Assembly (NCBI RefSeq): GCF_000374105.1
Contig: NZ_KB893650.1
Location: 1,583,145 to 1,647,144, forward strand
DNA from: Kangiella aquimarina DSM 16071
Lineage (GTDB): Bacteria; Pseudomonadota; Gammaproteobacteria; Enterobacterales; Kangiellaceae
Direction of reading: 5' to 3'
DNA: 64,000 nucleotides
Every line of letters begins with the position of its first letter. The first letter of the stretch is position 1. The notes beneath the pieces are model-generated. The model did no database searches, was not told the origin of the DNA, and worked only from the letters and a program-made list of their open reading frames with translations. Shown in pieces: positions 18,055-27,855 of the stretch. The position numbers and the translations under genes were made by a program.

Positions 18055-18191
18055 GCCATTATTCAAGAATCCTCGCACTATGCGGGGTTTTTTATTGCCT
18101 GAAGGAAAGAGAAACCTGAGCGGATCAACGTTGTAATCCTTCGCCAGAATGTGCTCCTGCAATTCTGGCATTCCCGCCGTCCTGGCGGTCA
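18055..18191 (+). repeat. Long direct repeat at tRNA-Arg, copy B
   Basis: This is the second copy of 17635-17772, about 420 bp downstream. It again starts with GCCATTATTCAA and includes a working-looking terminator (18069-18093). No tRNA body precedes it, only the 3' terminal bases. Confidence 0.9.
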
Positions 18192-18221
18192 TATTCTCGA
18201 GCCGCTTGTCTTACAAAGATA

Positions 18222-18251
18222 CTGGATCCCGCGGTCAAGCCGCGGGATGAC
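18222..18251 (+). repeat. Palindromic dispersed element, left arm of inverted pair
   Basis: A 30-bp sequence beginning CTGGATCCCGCGG and ending CCGCGGGATGAC is itself nearly palindromic. It is the exact reverse complement of 18353-18382. It resembles the GTCATCC...GGATCCAG class of dispersed palindromes seen in many proteobacteria. Confidence 0.85.
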
Positions 18252-18352
18252 AGTACTTGACCAATAAATCCAGTCTTCTAGCCTTTTAAGCTTCAGTTAT
18301 TTTCAAGCAACTTAGTAGTAAGTATCGTGCCGATATAGTTAAGAATAACCTC

Positions 18353-18382
18353 GTCATCCCGCGGCTTGACCGCGGGATCCAG
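18353..18382 (-). repeat. Palindromic dispersed element, right arm of inverted pair
   Basis: This is the exact reverse complement of 18222-18251, with 101 bp between the two. The enclosed sequence shows no gene. It ends 90 bp before the next coding region. Confidence 0.85.
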
Positions 18383-18472
18383 CAACTTTAAAAAATAACG
18401 ATTAGCATTTTGACTTTAAGGGTAAAGGTTTCTACTATTCGGTGTGTCTCATCAGAATTCAGGGAATTAATA

Positions 18473-18946
18473 GTGTCCATAATAAAAAAACACTTCAAAC
18501 TTATTTTACTTCTAGTCATAGCTGCGTGCGCTACTTTAATCTTCAATCTATTAAAGAGCGAAGGTCATATTAAAACTTATTCAACTTGTGTTTCTTCAAT
18601 CAAAATTGATGCTTACAACGACTCTAAAGAATTGAAGGCAATTTATTACACATCACGTTGTGATGACTCAAAAAAGCTTAAAAATATTATTTATATCGAA
18701 GACATGCGCAACAACAAAACTGGGCAAAGGGTATTTGAGGGATATTCTGATCAACCAGCAAATATGTACCTGTTCTGGGATGAGTATGATGGCTTATATG
18801 TAGTTGGTACAGAATCAGAGGTTATTACCTCCGAGAGAAAGATTAACTCCAATTATCGCGTTGAGTATCTGCCTCTTAGGCAGCTAAGAGCTTCTCTTAG
18901 TAAGGCCTATTCCGAGTATAAAAACTCTCAACTTGGCAATTATTAG
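18473..18946 (+). CDS. Small membrane-anchored protein of unknown function
   Basis: I do not recognise this protein of about 157 residues. The GTG at 18473 is preferred because AGGGA lies 8 bp upstream and the protein then begins with a short basic stretch and one membrane helix (KKHFKLILLLVIAACATLIF). A longer frame reaches back to a TTG at 18410. The rest is probably periplasmic, with two cysteines (YSTCVSS, TSRCDD) that may pair. It is AT-rich and stands alone after the tRNA-Arg repeat region. Confidence 0.6.
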   Translation: MSIIKKHFKLILLLVIAACATLIFNLLKSEGHIKTYSTCVSSIKIDAYNDSKELKAIYYTSRCDDSKKLKNIIYIEDMRNNKTGQRVFEGYSDQPANMYLFWDEYDGLYVVGTESEVITSERKINSNYRVEYLPLRQLRASLSKAYSEYKNSQLGNY

Positions 18947-19017
18947 TATAGTACTCAGCTACTTTTTCACAACAGTTTCACTCTTCTTGATGCACATTAA
19001 TATTGGGAGGAGTTGAG

Positions 19018-20565
19018 GTGGGCAAGCATTATAAAACGATTAGATTAATACTGGGCGACCAGCTCAATGCTGGCCATAGCTGGTTCAAAAGTATTGATGA
19101 AGATTGCCTATATGTTATTGCTGAAATGCTACAGGAAACTGAGTATGTAAAGCATCATGTTCAAAAGGTTTGTGCTTTTTTTCATGCTATGGAAGGTTTT
19201 GCTGAAGCTTTAAATCAGGCTGGTCATCACTGTCTTTATCTTACTCTTGACGATACCACTAAATATTCATCCTTTAATGACCTCCTGAAAGAGCTTATTA
19301 ACAAGTATTCGGTCTCATACTTTGAATATCAGCTGCCCGATGAATTCCGCTTAAGAAATCAGATTGCCGACTTCCAAGTGTCGGGCGTTGACGTTTCCAG
19401 CTGTTCCACCGAGCACTTTTTACTGCCTGAAGAGGATTTTCCAAAGTATTTTACTGCAGATAAGCACAACCGGATGGAGTCTTTTTATCGCAAAATGCGT
19501 AAGCGTTTTGATGTGCTTATGGTTGAAGATAAACCGGAAGGCGGGCAGTGGAATTTTGATCAAAAGAATCGTAATAAGTTTAAAGCCTTGGATTTAAAGG
19601 ATATCCCTGAACCCCTGATATTCAGCAATGATGTCAGTGACATTCTAAAGCGATTACAAAAGCACCGGGTTAAAACAATTGGCAAGGCAGAATCTAATCT
19701 TCTCTGGCCAACATCCAGAAAGCAGGCAAAAGAGTTACTGGATTATTTTTGCCAACATTGCTTACCACGCTTTGGTTATTTTCAGGATGCCATGACCTGT
19801 AATAGTGAGCATAAATGGTCGCTGTATCATTCACGACTATCTTTTGCGTTAAATGCTAAGCTCATTTCACCAAAGCTGGTGATCGATAATGCTGTCCAAG
19901 CCTACCGCTCTAACGACGACATTGATATCCCTCAGGTAGAAGGGTTTGTCAGGCAAATACTTGGCTGGCGCGAGTTTGTACGAGGTATTTACTGGACGCA
20001 TCCTGAGTATCATCAGAAAAACTACTTCAAGGCTAACAGAAAGCTTCCTGCTTATTTCTGGACCGGTAACACCAAGATGCGCTGCTTATCCGAAGCGATT
20101 AATCAGTCACTTGATTACGCTTTTGCGCACCATATTCAGCGCCTGATGGTCACTGGTAATTTTTGTCTGCTTACTGAAATCGATCCTGATGACGTCGATG
20201 ACTGGTATTTAGGTATCTATGTTGACGCCATCGAATGGGTTGAGCTACCTAACACTCGAGGTATGAGTCAGTTTGCTGATGGCGGCATTATCGCCACCAA
20301 ACCTTATGCCGCCAGCGCTAATTATGTTCATAAAATGAGCGACTACTGTACTGGCTGTGACTACTCCCACTCAGATAAGACAGGCGAACAAGCCTGTCCT
20401 TTAAACAGCTTATATTGGCGGTTTATTGAGAAGAATGCTGAGAAGCTCAGTCAAAACCCCAGAATGGCAATGATTTATAACGTTTGGAACAAGAAAAGTT
20501 CTGATGAAAAGGATGCCATACTGAATAAAGCAGCGAGCGTTCTTAGGAGGATAGAGGAGCTTTAG
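19018..20565 (+). CDS. Fe-S cluster photolyase/cryptochrome (FeS-BCP, PhrB-like)
   Basis: The protein of about 515 residues belongs to the bacterial cryptochrome/photolyase group with a 4Fe-4S cluster; characterised members repair (6-4) photoproducts using FAD and light. The N-terminus IRLILGDQLN is typical. Four cysteines, Cys356, Cys444, Cys447 and Cys460, have spacings of 88, 3 and 13. These equal the spacings of the cluster ligands I recall for Agrobacterium PhrB. The GTG at 19018 is chosen because GGAGG lies 7 bp before it; a TTG five codons upstream overlaps that site. It stands alone. Confidence 0.92.
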   Translation: MGKHYKTIRLILGDQLNAGHSWFKSIDEDCLYVIAEMLQETEYVKHHVQKVCAFFHAMEGFAEALNQAGHHCLYLTLDDTTKYSSFNDLLKELINKYSVSYFEYQLPDEFRLRNQIADFQVSGVDVSSCSTEHFLLPEEDFPKYFTADKHNRMESFYRKMRKRFDVLMVEDKPEGGQWNFDQKNRNKFKALDLKDIPEPLIFSNDVSDILKRLQKHRVKTIGKAESNLLWPTSRKQAKELLDYFCQHCLPRFGYFQDAMTCNSEHKWSLYHSRLSFALNAKLISPKLVIDNAVQAYRSNDDIDIPQVEGFVRQILGWREFVRGIYWTHPEYHQKNYFKANRKLPAYFWTGNTKMRCLSEAINQSLDYAFAHHIQRLMVTGNFCLLTEIDPDDVDDWYLGIYVDAIEWVELPNTRGMSQFADGGIIATKPYAASANYVHKMSDYCTGCDYSHSDKTGEQACPLNSLYWRFIEKNAEKLSQNPRMAMIYNVWNKKSSDEKDAILNKAASVLRRIEEL

Positions 20566-20640
20566 AGCTGCGAGATGATCACTATTCTTTTGGCCTGATT
20601 TTGTTACACTAAACGGAATTTATTACAAACGATAATATTG

Positions 20641-22146
20641 ATGGATTTCTATACATTTCTAAACGAAAACTTACCTTTGGCTATTATTCTCGGCGCAATT
20701 GTCTTAATCATGCTGGTGTTACTGGTTATGGTCATCCGCCAGGGTAATGCTTTAAAACTTCTCAAAAGCTCCGAAGATGGTGCCATCGATGCTATAAAGA
20801 GTCTCGATCAGAAGCAGACCATGGCATTTGACTATGCAAAGTCTGATTTGCACCGTATGTCCGAACAGAATCAAAGAGCTTCTGAGAACCTGGTAGAGAA
20901 GTTGGCGGGCAATCAGGTCAAGCTAGGTGAATCGTTCCAGGCTTTCCAGAATCAGCTGCAAAAAGGTTTTAATGAACTGAGCAATGCGTTGGGCGAAAAG
21001 GTCAATAACAACACCATTACCCAGCAAAAAGAACTGACCGGATTTAAGGATAGCTTGCAGAAAGATATTCTTAAGCTAAAAGAACAGATTGAAATCAATC
21101 AGAAAGAATCTCAGGCGCAATTGCATGAGCAGTTCCGCCGAGGCATCAAGGATGTCAGAGAAGAGTTAACCATCAATCTCAAGACGCAGGCTGAAAACTT
21201 TGAAAAGAACATGTCTGGCTTGACTAAAACCACCGATGAACGACTCAAAGAGATTAGTGGTCAAGTCGAGAAGCGCTTGGCTGATGGTTTTGAGAAAACC
21301 ACTCAGACCTTCCAGGACGTTCTGAAACGTCTGGCGCTAATTGATGATGCTCAAAAGAAAATCACTGAGCTGTCCAGCAACGTTGTTAGCTTGCAGGAAA
21401 TTCTTTCCGATAAACGATCGCGCGGTGCTTTTGGCGAGGTACAGCTGGAGTCTCTAGTATCCAATGTTATGCCCACCAGCCATTACAAATTCCAGCATTC
21501 TTTCAGCAATGGCAAAATCGTGGACTGTGCCTTATTCCTGCCAGAGCCAACCGGTGTTATTGGCGTTGATGCCAAATTCCCGCTGGAAAATTATCAGAAA
21601 ATGGTTGATGTTGAGCGCTCCGCTCCAGAACGCGATCAGGCGCATAAGGCTTTCATTAGAGACATTAAGAAACACGTTAATGATATCGCCAGCAAATACA
21701 TCATTGAAAATGAAACAGCTGTTGGTGCAGTGATGTTTATTCCTGCTGAAGCCGTATTTGCCGAGATTCATGCGCATCATCCTGAGCTGGTTGAGTTTGC
21801 TCAGCAACAAAAAGTCTGGATGGTTTCGCCAACCACAATGATGGCGCTGTTAACAACGGCCAGTGCTGTTCTTAAAGATGAGGCGACGCGTAAACAGGTG
21901 CATATCATTCAGGAACATCTGGGCATGCTGTCAAAAGACTTCGGACGCTTCAGAACACGTATGAATGATTTGGCTCGTCATATTAATAACGTCACCGAAG
22001 ACGTTAAAAAGGTTACTATTTCTGCTGACAAAATCAGCAGTCGATTTGAAAAGATTGAGCAGGTTGAGTTGAACCATGAAGAGCATGAACACTCTATAGA
22101 AGTGGCTGCTACTGCTAAACTTGAGAATAAGAAAGAATCTAAATAG
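20641..22146 (+). CDS. rmuC: DNA recombination protein RmuC
   Basis: RmuC is a membrane-anchored coiled-coil protein with a restriction-endonuclease-like core that limits inversions between short repeats. This 501-residue protein has an N-terminal membrane helix (about 12-33), a long coiled coil to about residue 240, and the core domain with RGAFGEVQLESLV, VDAKFPLENY and AVGAVMFIPAEAVFAE. The ATG at 20641 is preceded directly by an in-frame TTG; ATG is preferred. The M23 peptidase gene follows after 9 bp. Confidence 0.95.
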   Translation: MDFYTFLNENLPLAIILGAIVLIMLVLLVMVIRQGNALKLLKSSEDGAIDAIKSLDQKQTMAFDYAKSDLHRMSEQNQRASENLVEKLAGNQVKLGESFQAFQNQLQKGFNELSNALGEKVNNNTITQQKELTGFKDSLQKDILKLKEQIEINQKESQAQLHEQFRRGIKDVREELTINLKTQAENFEKNMSGLTKTTDERLKEISGQVEKRLADGFEKTTQTFQDVLKRLALIDDAQKKITELSSNVVSLQEILSDKRSRGAFGEVQLESLVSNVMPTSHYKFQHSFSNGKIVDCALFLPEPTGVIGVDAKFPLENYQKMVDVERSAPERDQAHKAFIRDIKKHVNDIASKYIIENETAVGAVMFIPAEAVFAEIHAHHPELVEFAQQQKVWMVSPTTMMALLTTASAVLKDEATRKQVHIIQEHLGMLSKDFGRFRTRMNDLARHINNVTEDVKKVTISADKISSRFEKIEQVELNHEEHEHSIEVAATAKLENKKESK

Positions 22147-22155
22147 GTTAAATTA

Positions 22156-23010
22156 ATGAAACGATTATTTGCTTTATTGGCATTGCTGGCTTCTGTTTGT
22201 GTAACACCAGCGCTTCACGCTGAGGAACCAATGGTTAAGTCTCTAAATGGAGACTTTACTCAAGGTGGTCTGGTGATTGGTCAAACGGTTCCCGGCGCTA
22301 AAGTCGAGTTTAATGGCCAGGAAATTAAAGTTTCAGAAGAGGGTTATTTCGTGTTTGGGTTTCATCGAGATATGCCCGAAAGTGCTACTTTGACCATTTC
22401 CAAAGGCGATATGAAAGTTACTCAACCGATTTCGATTAGTAAAAGACAATACAACATTGAACGGATTGACGGACTTCCTCCATCAAAGGTAACACCACGA
22501 AAGCCAGAAGTACTGGAACGTATCAAGCGTGAAACGGCACTGGTTGCAGAGGCTCGAGCAGAAATTACCGATTTCAAATATTTTATGCAGGATTTCATCT
22601 GGCCCGCCAAGGGTCGACTAAGTGGGTTTTATGGTAGCCAACGAGTTTTAAATGGCGATCCAAAACGTCCTCATTATGGTGTTGATGTAGCTGCGCCAAC
22701 AGGTACAGAAGTCGTGGCACCAGCGGATGGTGTCGTGCGATTGGCGCATCCTGATCTGTTTTTCTCAGGTGGCACCATCATCATTGATCACGGCTTTGGT
22801 GTTAACTCTACATTCCTTCATTTAAGCAGCGTGGACGTCGAAGTCGGTGAGCCTGTAAAGCAGGGTGATTTTATTGGTCGCATTGGCGCAACCGGGCGCG
22901 CAACTGGTCCACATCTAGACTGGCGCATTAACTGGTTGAATCATCGACTCGATCCGCAATTGTTAGTTCCGCCTTTTGAAGAGTCAGACACTAAAGCAGA
23001 ATCTAAGTAA
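22156..23010 (+). CDS. Secreted M23 (LytM-type) metallopeptidase
   Basis: This 284-residue protein has a signal peptide (MKRLFALLALLASVCVTPALHA), a small beta domain, then the M23 peptidase domain from about residue 155. The zinc and catalytic motifs are all present: H-x3-D in PHYGVDVAAP, TFLHLS, and GPHLDWRI with H-x-D-like ligand. The family cleaves peptide cross-links in peptidoglycan or activates amidases. It is nine bases after rmuC and 11 bases before astE, and may share their transcript. Confidence 0.93.
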   Translation: MKRLFALLALLASVCVTPALHAEEPMVKSLNGDFTQGGLVIGQTVPGAKVEFNGQEIKVSEEGYFVFGFHRDMPESATLTISKGDMKVTQPISISKRQYNIERIDGLPPSKVTPRKPEVLERIKRETALVAEARAEITDFKYFMQDFIWPAKGRLSGFYGSQRVLNGDPKRPHYGVDVAAPTGTEVVAPADGVVRLAHPDLFFSGGTIIIDHGFGVNSTFLHLSSVDVEVGEPVKQGDFIGRIGATGRATGPHLDWRINWLNHRLDPQLLVPPFEESDTKAESK

Positions 23011-23021
23011 GTTCTATCATT

Positions 23022-24050
23022 ATGTTAACGACACGAGATTTTAATACTTTCAACTTTATCGATTTTGTACGTCAAAATCCTGAGAAGCATGATCGTTTTG
23101 AGCTTGAAATAGAGCAGGGCAAAGCCATCTTCCATGACGTGGGAATTGTTGAGTTTGTCCCTAATCAAGTCAGTGATCAGTTCGTCTGTTTATCCTGTGG
23201 GGTGCATGGCAATGAAACCGCGCCGATGGAAATTATTAGCGACATCGTGCGAGACATCCTGGTGGGCTCTCAGGCACTGAAGGTTAACCTTTTAATATTG
23301 CTGGGGAACCCGAAGGCAATGCTGCAACAGGAACGCTTCCTTGAGTTTAATTTGAACCGTATGTTCAATCATCATTGGAAGTCTTATCTTGAAGCTGATG
23401 CAAATTGCTATGAAGCTTTGCGTGCCAAGCGCCTGGAAGAGGCGGTGAAGGATTTCTTTGATAAGTCACCAGCAGACTCACGTCGTTACCACTATGATCT
23501 GCATACCGCGATTCGCGCCTCGAAACATCAAAGATTTGCTATTTATCCCTATCTTGATGGACGCGAACATAAAGTTGAACAGTTAGCCTTTATGCAGGAC
23601 TGTGGTGTTAATACGGTTTTGCTTTATCACAAAGCAAGTTCAACGTTTTCCTATCATACCAGTCACCATTTTAAAGCAGATGCCTTTACCGTCGAGCTGG
23701 GTAAAGTGAAACCTTTTGGGCAAAATAACCGCGAAGATTTTAAACAGGCAGAAAGCTGCATGAGACAATTGGTTGCCAGTAACTATCACTTTAATAATGA
23801 TCGTGACGTTGATGACCTAAATCTTTTTGCGGTAAAAAAAGAGCTGCTACGAGTATCTGATGATTCACATCTGAACGTAGATGATGACCTGGCTAATTTT
23901 ACAGAGTTTGAACAGGGCTTTGAGTTGTTATCTGACCCTGAAGAGCCTTATACCGTTGAGTCTGATGGTGAAGCAATTGTTTTTCCAAACAACAAGGTTC
24001 CAATTGGTCAGAGAATGGCGTTATTGGTTGAGCCGGTGAGTTTAGGGTGA
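23022..24050 (+). CDS. astE: Succinylglutamate desuccinylase AstE
   Basis: AstE hydrolyses N-succinylglutamate to succinate and glutamate, the last step of the AST arginine catabolic pathway. The 342 residues include the zinc-binding GVHGNETAPMEII near residue 66, LNRMF and YDLHTAIR, as in the aspartoacylase/AstE carboxypeptidase-like fold. Other ast genes are not adjacent. The protein starts at the ATG 11 bp after the M23 gene. Confidence 0.93.
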   Translation: MLTTRDFNTFNFIDFVRQNPEKHDRFELEIEQGKAIFHDVGIVEFVPNQVSDQFVCLSCGVHGNETAPMEIISDIVRDILVGSQALKVNLLILLGNPKAMLQQERFLEFNLNRMFNHHWKSYLEADANCYEALRAKRLEEAVKDFFDKSPADSRRYHYDLHTAIRASKHQRFAIYPYLDGREHKVEQLAFMQDCGVNTVLLYHKASSTFSYHTSHHFKADAFTVELGKVKPFGQNNREDFKQAESCMRQLVASNYHFNNDRDVDDLNLFAVKKELLRVSDDSHLNVDDDLANFTEFEQGFELLSDPEEPYTVESDGEAIVFPNNKVPIGQRMALLVEPVSLG

Positions 24051-24111
24051 TTAGGGAATTCCTTACACCTACATAAGCTGTATCTGAAATTGTCTTTTTG
24101 ATATTGCACTT

Positions 24112-24143
24112 AAAAGCAGATCCTGAATCAAGTTCAGGATGAC
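24112..24143 (+). repeat. Palindromic dispersed element, left arm of inverted pair
   Basis: A 32-bp sequence beginning AAAAGCAGATCCTGAATC and ending AGGATGAC contains its own palindrome (CCTGAA/TTCAGG). It is the exact reverse complement of 24268-24299. Confidence 0.85.
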
Positions 24144-24267
24144 AAACCTTCAGTGAATTTTTTGAATTCTTGAAACCAAGCCTTAATGAGAGAGCCAAAA
24201 GCCATAAGGCCGTCATTGAAGCTGCCATAATGCCAGCTTTGATAGTATCTACTCATAGTTAAACTCT

Positions 24268-24299
24268 GTCATCCTGAACTTGATTCAGGATCTGCTTTT
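24268..24299 (-). repeat. Palindromic dispersed element, right arm of inverted pair
   Basis: Exact reverse complement of 24112-24143 with 124 bp between. Together they fill much of the 339-bp gap between astE and ppsR, where no gene is supported. Confidence 0.85.
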
Positions 24300-24389
24300 A
24301 GTTATTCACAGAATAGATACCTAAAAGTATGTATTAAATTTATCGGGGCGATGTCTGTGCTGTAAGTGTTAAATTAAATGCCCCTTATC

Positions 24390-25211
24390 CTAAAAAATCC
24401 TACGCTGAATTTCTTTATCCGCCATAATCTTGACGGCTAATTCCTCCACAGAGCGAGAAGTCGTATCAATGAAAGGTATCTTCTCGCGTCGATAGAGTGC
24501 TTCTACTTCTCGAATTTCTAGCATGCATTGGTTGAGCGCCGCATATTTACTGTTGGGGCGGCGTTTATTGCGAATCTCATGCAATTGCATGGGGTCAATG
24601 GTTAGGCCATAGAGCTTATGCTTATTTTGAGCCAATCCTGGTTTGAGCTTGATATTAGGCAGGTCTTCATCGGTAAAAGGGTAGTTGGCAGCAAAGATAC
24701 CAAACTGCATCGCCATGTAGAGGGAGGTTGGTGTTTTACCGCAACGTGAAGGGCCAACCAGAATGATATCTGCCTGATCGTAATGTTTGGTCGTCGCTCC
24801 GTCATCGTTGTTTAAAGCAAAGTTTACCGCACTCATTCTTGTATCGTAGGCCTGACGGTCATCGGTTGAATGTGACTTACCGACACGGAATGAGCTGTGC
24901 ACGCCTAATTCCTGCTCAAGAGGGCCAATATAGGTATGGAAGAAGTCCACCAGCAGCGCGTTGGCAGTCGTAATGATGTTACGAATGTCAGGCTTTACAA
25001 TCGTTTCAAAGACAATGGGCTTAAAACCATCACGGATGGCAGTCTGGTTTATACGTGATACTGCGGCATTGGCTTTATCAATATCGTCAACGAAAGGAAT
25101 GGTGTGATAGGTGAATTCCACCTCATCTTCGAACTGGGAAGTCAGTGATTGGCCCAGCATTTCTGAGGTAATACCGGTACGGTCGGAAATAAAAAAGACT
25201 GTGCGTTTCAT
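24390..25211 (-). CDS. ppsR: PEP synthase regulatory protein (bifunctional kinase/pyrophosphorylase)
   Basis: PpsR-type proteins (DUF299) inactivate PEP synthase by ADP-dependent threonine phosphorylation and reactivate it by phosphate-dependent removal. The 273 residues show the family P-loop GPSRCGKTPTSLYMA near residue 153 and the N-terminal VFFISDRTGITSE. It is divergent from ppsA, its expected target, with 143 bp between the start codons, so both may be controlled from one intergenic region. Confidence 0.95.
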   Translation of the reverse strand: MKRTVFFISDRTGITSEMLGQSLTSQFEDEVEFTYHTIPFVDDIDKANAAVSRINQTAIRDGFKPIVFETIVKPDIRNIITTANALLVDFFHTYIGPLEQELGVHSSFRVGKSHSTDDRQAYDTRMSAVNFALNNDDGATTKHYDQADIILVGPSRCGKTPTSLYMAMQFGIFAANYPFTDEDLPNIKLKPGLAQNKHKLYGLTIDPMQLHEIRNKRRPNSKYAALNQCMLEIREVEALYRREKIPFIDTTSRSVEELAVKIMADKEIQRRIF

Positions 25212-25354
25212 ATTTGCTCATTTATCAGTAAAATAGCGGCCACAAAGACCACTTTGTTCGTGAATTTAAGCATTTACGCTCACTATCGGCAAGATAATAA
25301 GCCAAAAATGGGCGGTTTGCGGTAATTCCAAATTTATAAACTGGAGATAGAACC

Positions 25355-27724
25355 TTGGATAAATACGTACTTTGGTATGACCAACTTGGGATGGGTGACG
25401 TTGAGCGCGTTGGCGGTAAGAACGCGTCACTTGGGGAAATGATTAGTAACTTAAGCAATATGGGTGTTAGCGTTCCAAATGGCTTCGCAACAACTGCTGA
25501 TGCTTTCCGTGCTTTCCTTGAGCAAAGTGGCTTAAATCAACGCATCAATGAAGAGTTAGCCAACCTTGACGTCGATGACGTGACCAAGCTTGCCGAAGTT
25601 GGTGCCAAAATACGTGGCTGGGTAATGGATACTCCTTTCATCCCAGAGATGGAGCAGGCGATTACCGAGGCTTATGCCAAATTGAAAGCTGATGCCAATG
25701 ATGACTTCGCTGTTGCGGTCCGTTCATCAGCCACTGCAGAAGATTTACCAGACGCCTCATTCGCAGGCCAGCAAGAGACTTTTCTTAATGTTCGTGGTTT
25801 AGACAATGTTATGAAAGCACTGAAAGAAGTGTTTGCTTCATTGTTCAATGATCGTGCCATTGCTTACCGCGTTCACCAGGGCTTTGAGCATTCATTGGTT
25901 GCCTTGTCAGCGGGCGTTCAAAAGATGGTGCGTAGTGATATCGCGGCTAGCGGCGTGATGTTTACTATGGACACTGAGTCAGGCTTCAACGATGTGGTTT
26001 TCATTACCGGAGCTTATGGCCTGGGCGAAACCGTTGTTCAGGGCGCAGTGAATCCTGATGAGTTTTATGTCTATAAACCAGCGTTGGCTGAAGGTCGCCA
26101 GTCTATCGTTCGTAAAACGCTTGGTGGCAAAGCTATCAAGATGGTTTATACCAATGATACTGACCATGGCAAGACCGTTGAAACGGTTGACGTGGATGTT
26201 AATGAGCGTATGCAGTTCTGTATTAACAACGCAGAAGTTCAGGAACTTGCCAAGCAGGCGATGATTATCGAGCAGCATTATAAGCGTCCAATGGATATCG
26301 AATGGGCAAAAGATGGCGCTGATGGCAAAATTTATATTGTTCAGGCTCGTCCAGAAACGGTTAAGAGTCGTTCAGACAAAAATATCATTGAGCGCTATCG
26401 CTTAAAGAATACTTCTGATGTTGTGGCTACTGGTCGCGCGATTGGTCAAAAAATCGGCAAAGGTAAAGCCCGTGTCATCAGCTCTATTGATGAAATGGCA
26501 AGCGTACAGCCTGGTGACGTATTGGTTACTGACATGACTGACCCAGATTGGGAGCCAGTGATGAAGCGTGCTGCTGCTATTGTTACTAATCGTGGCGGCC
26601 GTACTTGTCACGCTGCGATTATCGCGCGTGAGCTTGGTATTCCAGCGGTTGTAGGTTGCGGCGATGCAACAGACCGTATTAAAAATGGTGTTGAAGTGAC
26701 TGTATCTTGCGCAGAGGGCGACACCGGCAAAATCTATTCCGGTTTATTGGACTTTGAAATCAGCAAAGATTCAGTTGAAAACATGCCTGAGCTACCTTTC
26801 AAAATCATGATGAATGTGGGTAATCCTGATCGTGCTTTCGATTTTGGTCAATTACCGAATGCTGGTGTTGGTCTTGCTCGTCTGGAGTTCATCATCAACC
26901 GCATGATTGGTGTTCATCCAAAAGCTTTGTTGGATTATGACAAGCTGGAAGACGAAAGCCTCAAGAAAACCATTGCCATGCAAATGGCAGGGTATCCAAA
27001 TCCTAAAGAATTCTATATCAGCAAGCTGGTTGAAGGTATTTCGACTATCGCCTGTGCCTTTGCGCCAGAGAAAGTAATTGTTCGTATGTCTGACTTTAAG
27101 TCGAACGAATACGCGAATCTGATTGGCGGTCACTTATACGAGCCACACGAAGAAAACCCTATGCTTGGTTTCCGTGGAGCTTCTCGCTATATCTCTGAAG
27201 AGTTCCGTGAGTGCTTTGAGCTTGAGTGTGAAGCGATTAAGCGCGTTCGCAACAAGATGGGCTTTAACAATGTTGAAGTCATGATTCCATTCGTGCGTAC
27301 TCTTGGTGAAGCTGAGAAAGTTATCGAGTTATTGGCTGAGAACGGCCTGCGTCGTGGTGACAACGGTTTACGCGTGATTATGATGTGTGAGCTACCTTCA
27401 AACGCTATTCTTGCTCAGGAATTCCTGAAGTTCTTTGATGGCTTCTCTGTGGGCTCAAATGATTTGACTCAGCTTTCATTGGGTCTGGATCGTGATTCAG
27501 GTATTATTTCCCACTTGTTTGATGAGCGTGACCCTACCGTTAAAGTTCTGCTTGCCAATGCTATCAAGGCCTGTAAAAAGGCTAACAAATACATTGGTAT
27601 TTGTGGTCAGGGCCCATCAGATCACCCAGATTTAGCTAAGTGGTTGATGGAGCAGGGTATTGATAGTGTTTCGTTAAATCCTGACACAGTTCTCGAAACG
27701 TGGCTTTTCTTGGCGAAAAAGTAA
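25355..27724 (+). CDS. ppsA: Phosphoenolpyruvate synthase PpsA
   Basis: PpsA converts pyruvate, ATP and water to phosphoenolpyruvate, AMP and phosphate for gluconeogenesis. The 789 residues show the ATP-grasp domain ([23 protein letters not shown]), the swivelling phosphohistidine domain ([16 protein letters not shown], catalytic His near 424) and the C-terminal PEP/pyruvate barrel ([20 protein letters not shown]). The start is TTG at 25355, with GGAG about 9 bp upstream; no in-frame ATG is suitable. PpsR, encoded divergently, presumably acts on the Thr next to the catalytic His. Confidence 0.98.
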   Translation: MDKYVLWYDQLGMGDVERVGGKNASLGEMISNLSNMGVSVPNGFATTADAFRAFLEQSGLNQRINEELANLDVDDVTKLAEVGAKIRGWVMDTPFIPEMEQAITEAYAKLKADANDDFAVAVRSSATAEDLPDASFAGQQETFLNVRGLDNVMKALKEVFASLFNDRAIAYRVHQGFEHSLVALSAGVQKMVRSDIAASGVMFTMDTESGFNDVVFITGAYGLGETVVQGAVNPDEFYVYKPALAEGRQSIVRKTLGGKAIKMVYTNDTDHGKTVETVDVDVNERMQFCINNAEVQELAKQAMIIEQHYKRPMDIEWAKDGADGKIYIVQARPETVKSRSDKNIIERYRLKNTSDVVATGRAIGQKIGKGKARVISSIDEMASVQPGDVLVTDMTDPDWEPVMKRAAAIVTNRGGRTCHAAIIARELGIPAVVGCGDATDRIKNGVEVTVSCAEGDTGKIYSGLLDFEISKDSVENMPELPFKIMMNVGNPDRAFDFGQLPNAGVGLARLEFIINRMIGVHPKALLDYDKLEDESLKKTIAMQMAGYPNPKEFYISKLVEGISTIACAFAPEKVIVRMSDFKSNEYANLIGGHLYEPHEENPMLGFRGASRYISEEFRECFELECEAIKRVRNKMGFNNVEVMIPFVRTLGEAEKVIELLAENGLRRGDNGLRVIMMCELPSNAILAQEFLKFFDGFSVGSNDLTQLSLGLDRDSGIISHLFDERDPTVKVLLANAIKACKKANKYIGICGQGPSDHPDLAKWLMEQGIDSVSLNPDTVLETWLFLAKK

Positions 27725-27748
27725 TCTAACTTGTTGTATTATTTACTG

Positions 27749-27783
27749 CTTGAGCAATGATAGTGAAGGCTTCATTGCTCAAG
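27749..27783 (+). terminator. Long stem-loop after ppsA
   Basis: CTTGAGCAATGA (27749-27760) pairs perfectly with TCATTGCTCAAG (27772-27783) around an 11-base loop. There is no T run directly after it, so it may stabilise the mRNA end as much as terminate. Confidence 0.6.
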
Positions 27784-27855
27784 TTCTATAAAAAGGTTAT
27801 GAAAATTTTTTTGTGACTTTACTTATAAGTAAATAATCCGAGGAGGAGATAGGAA

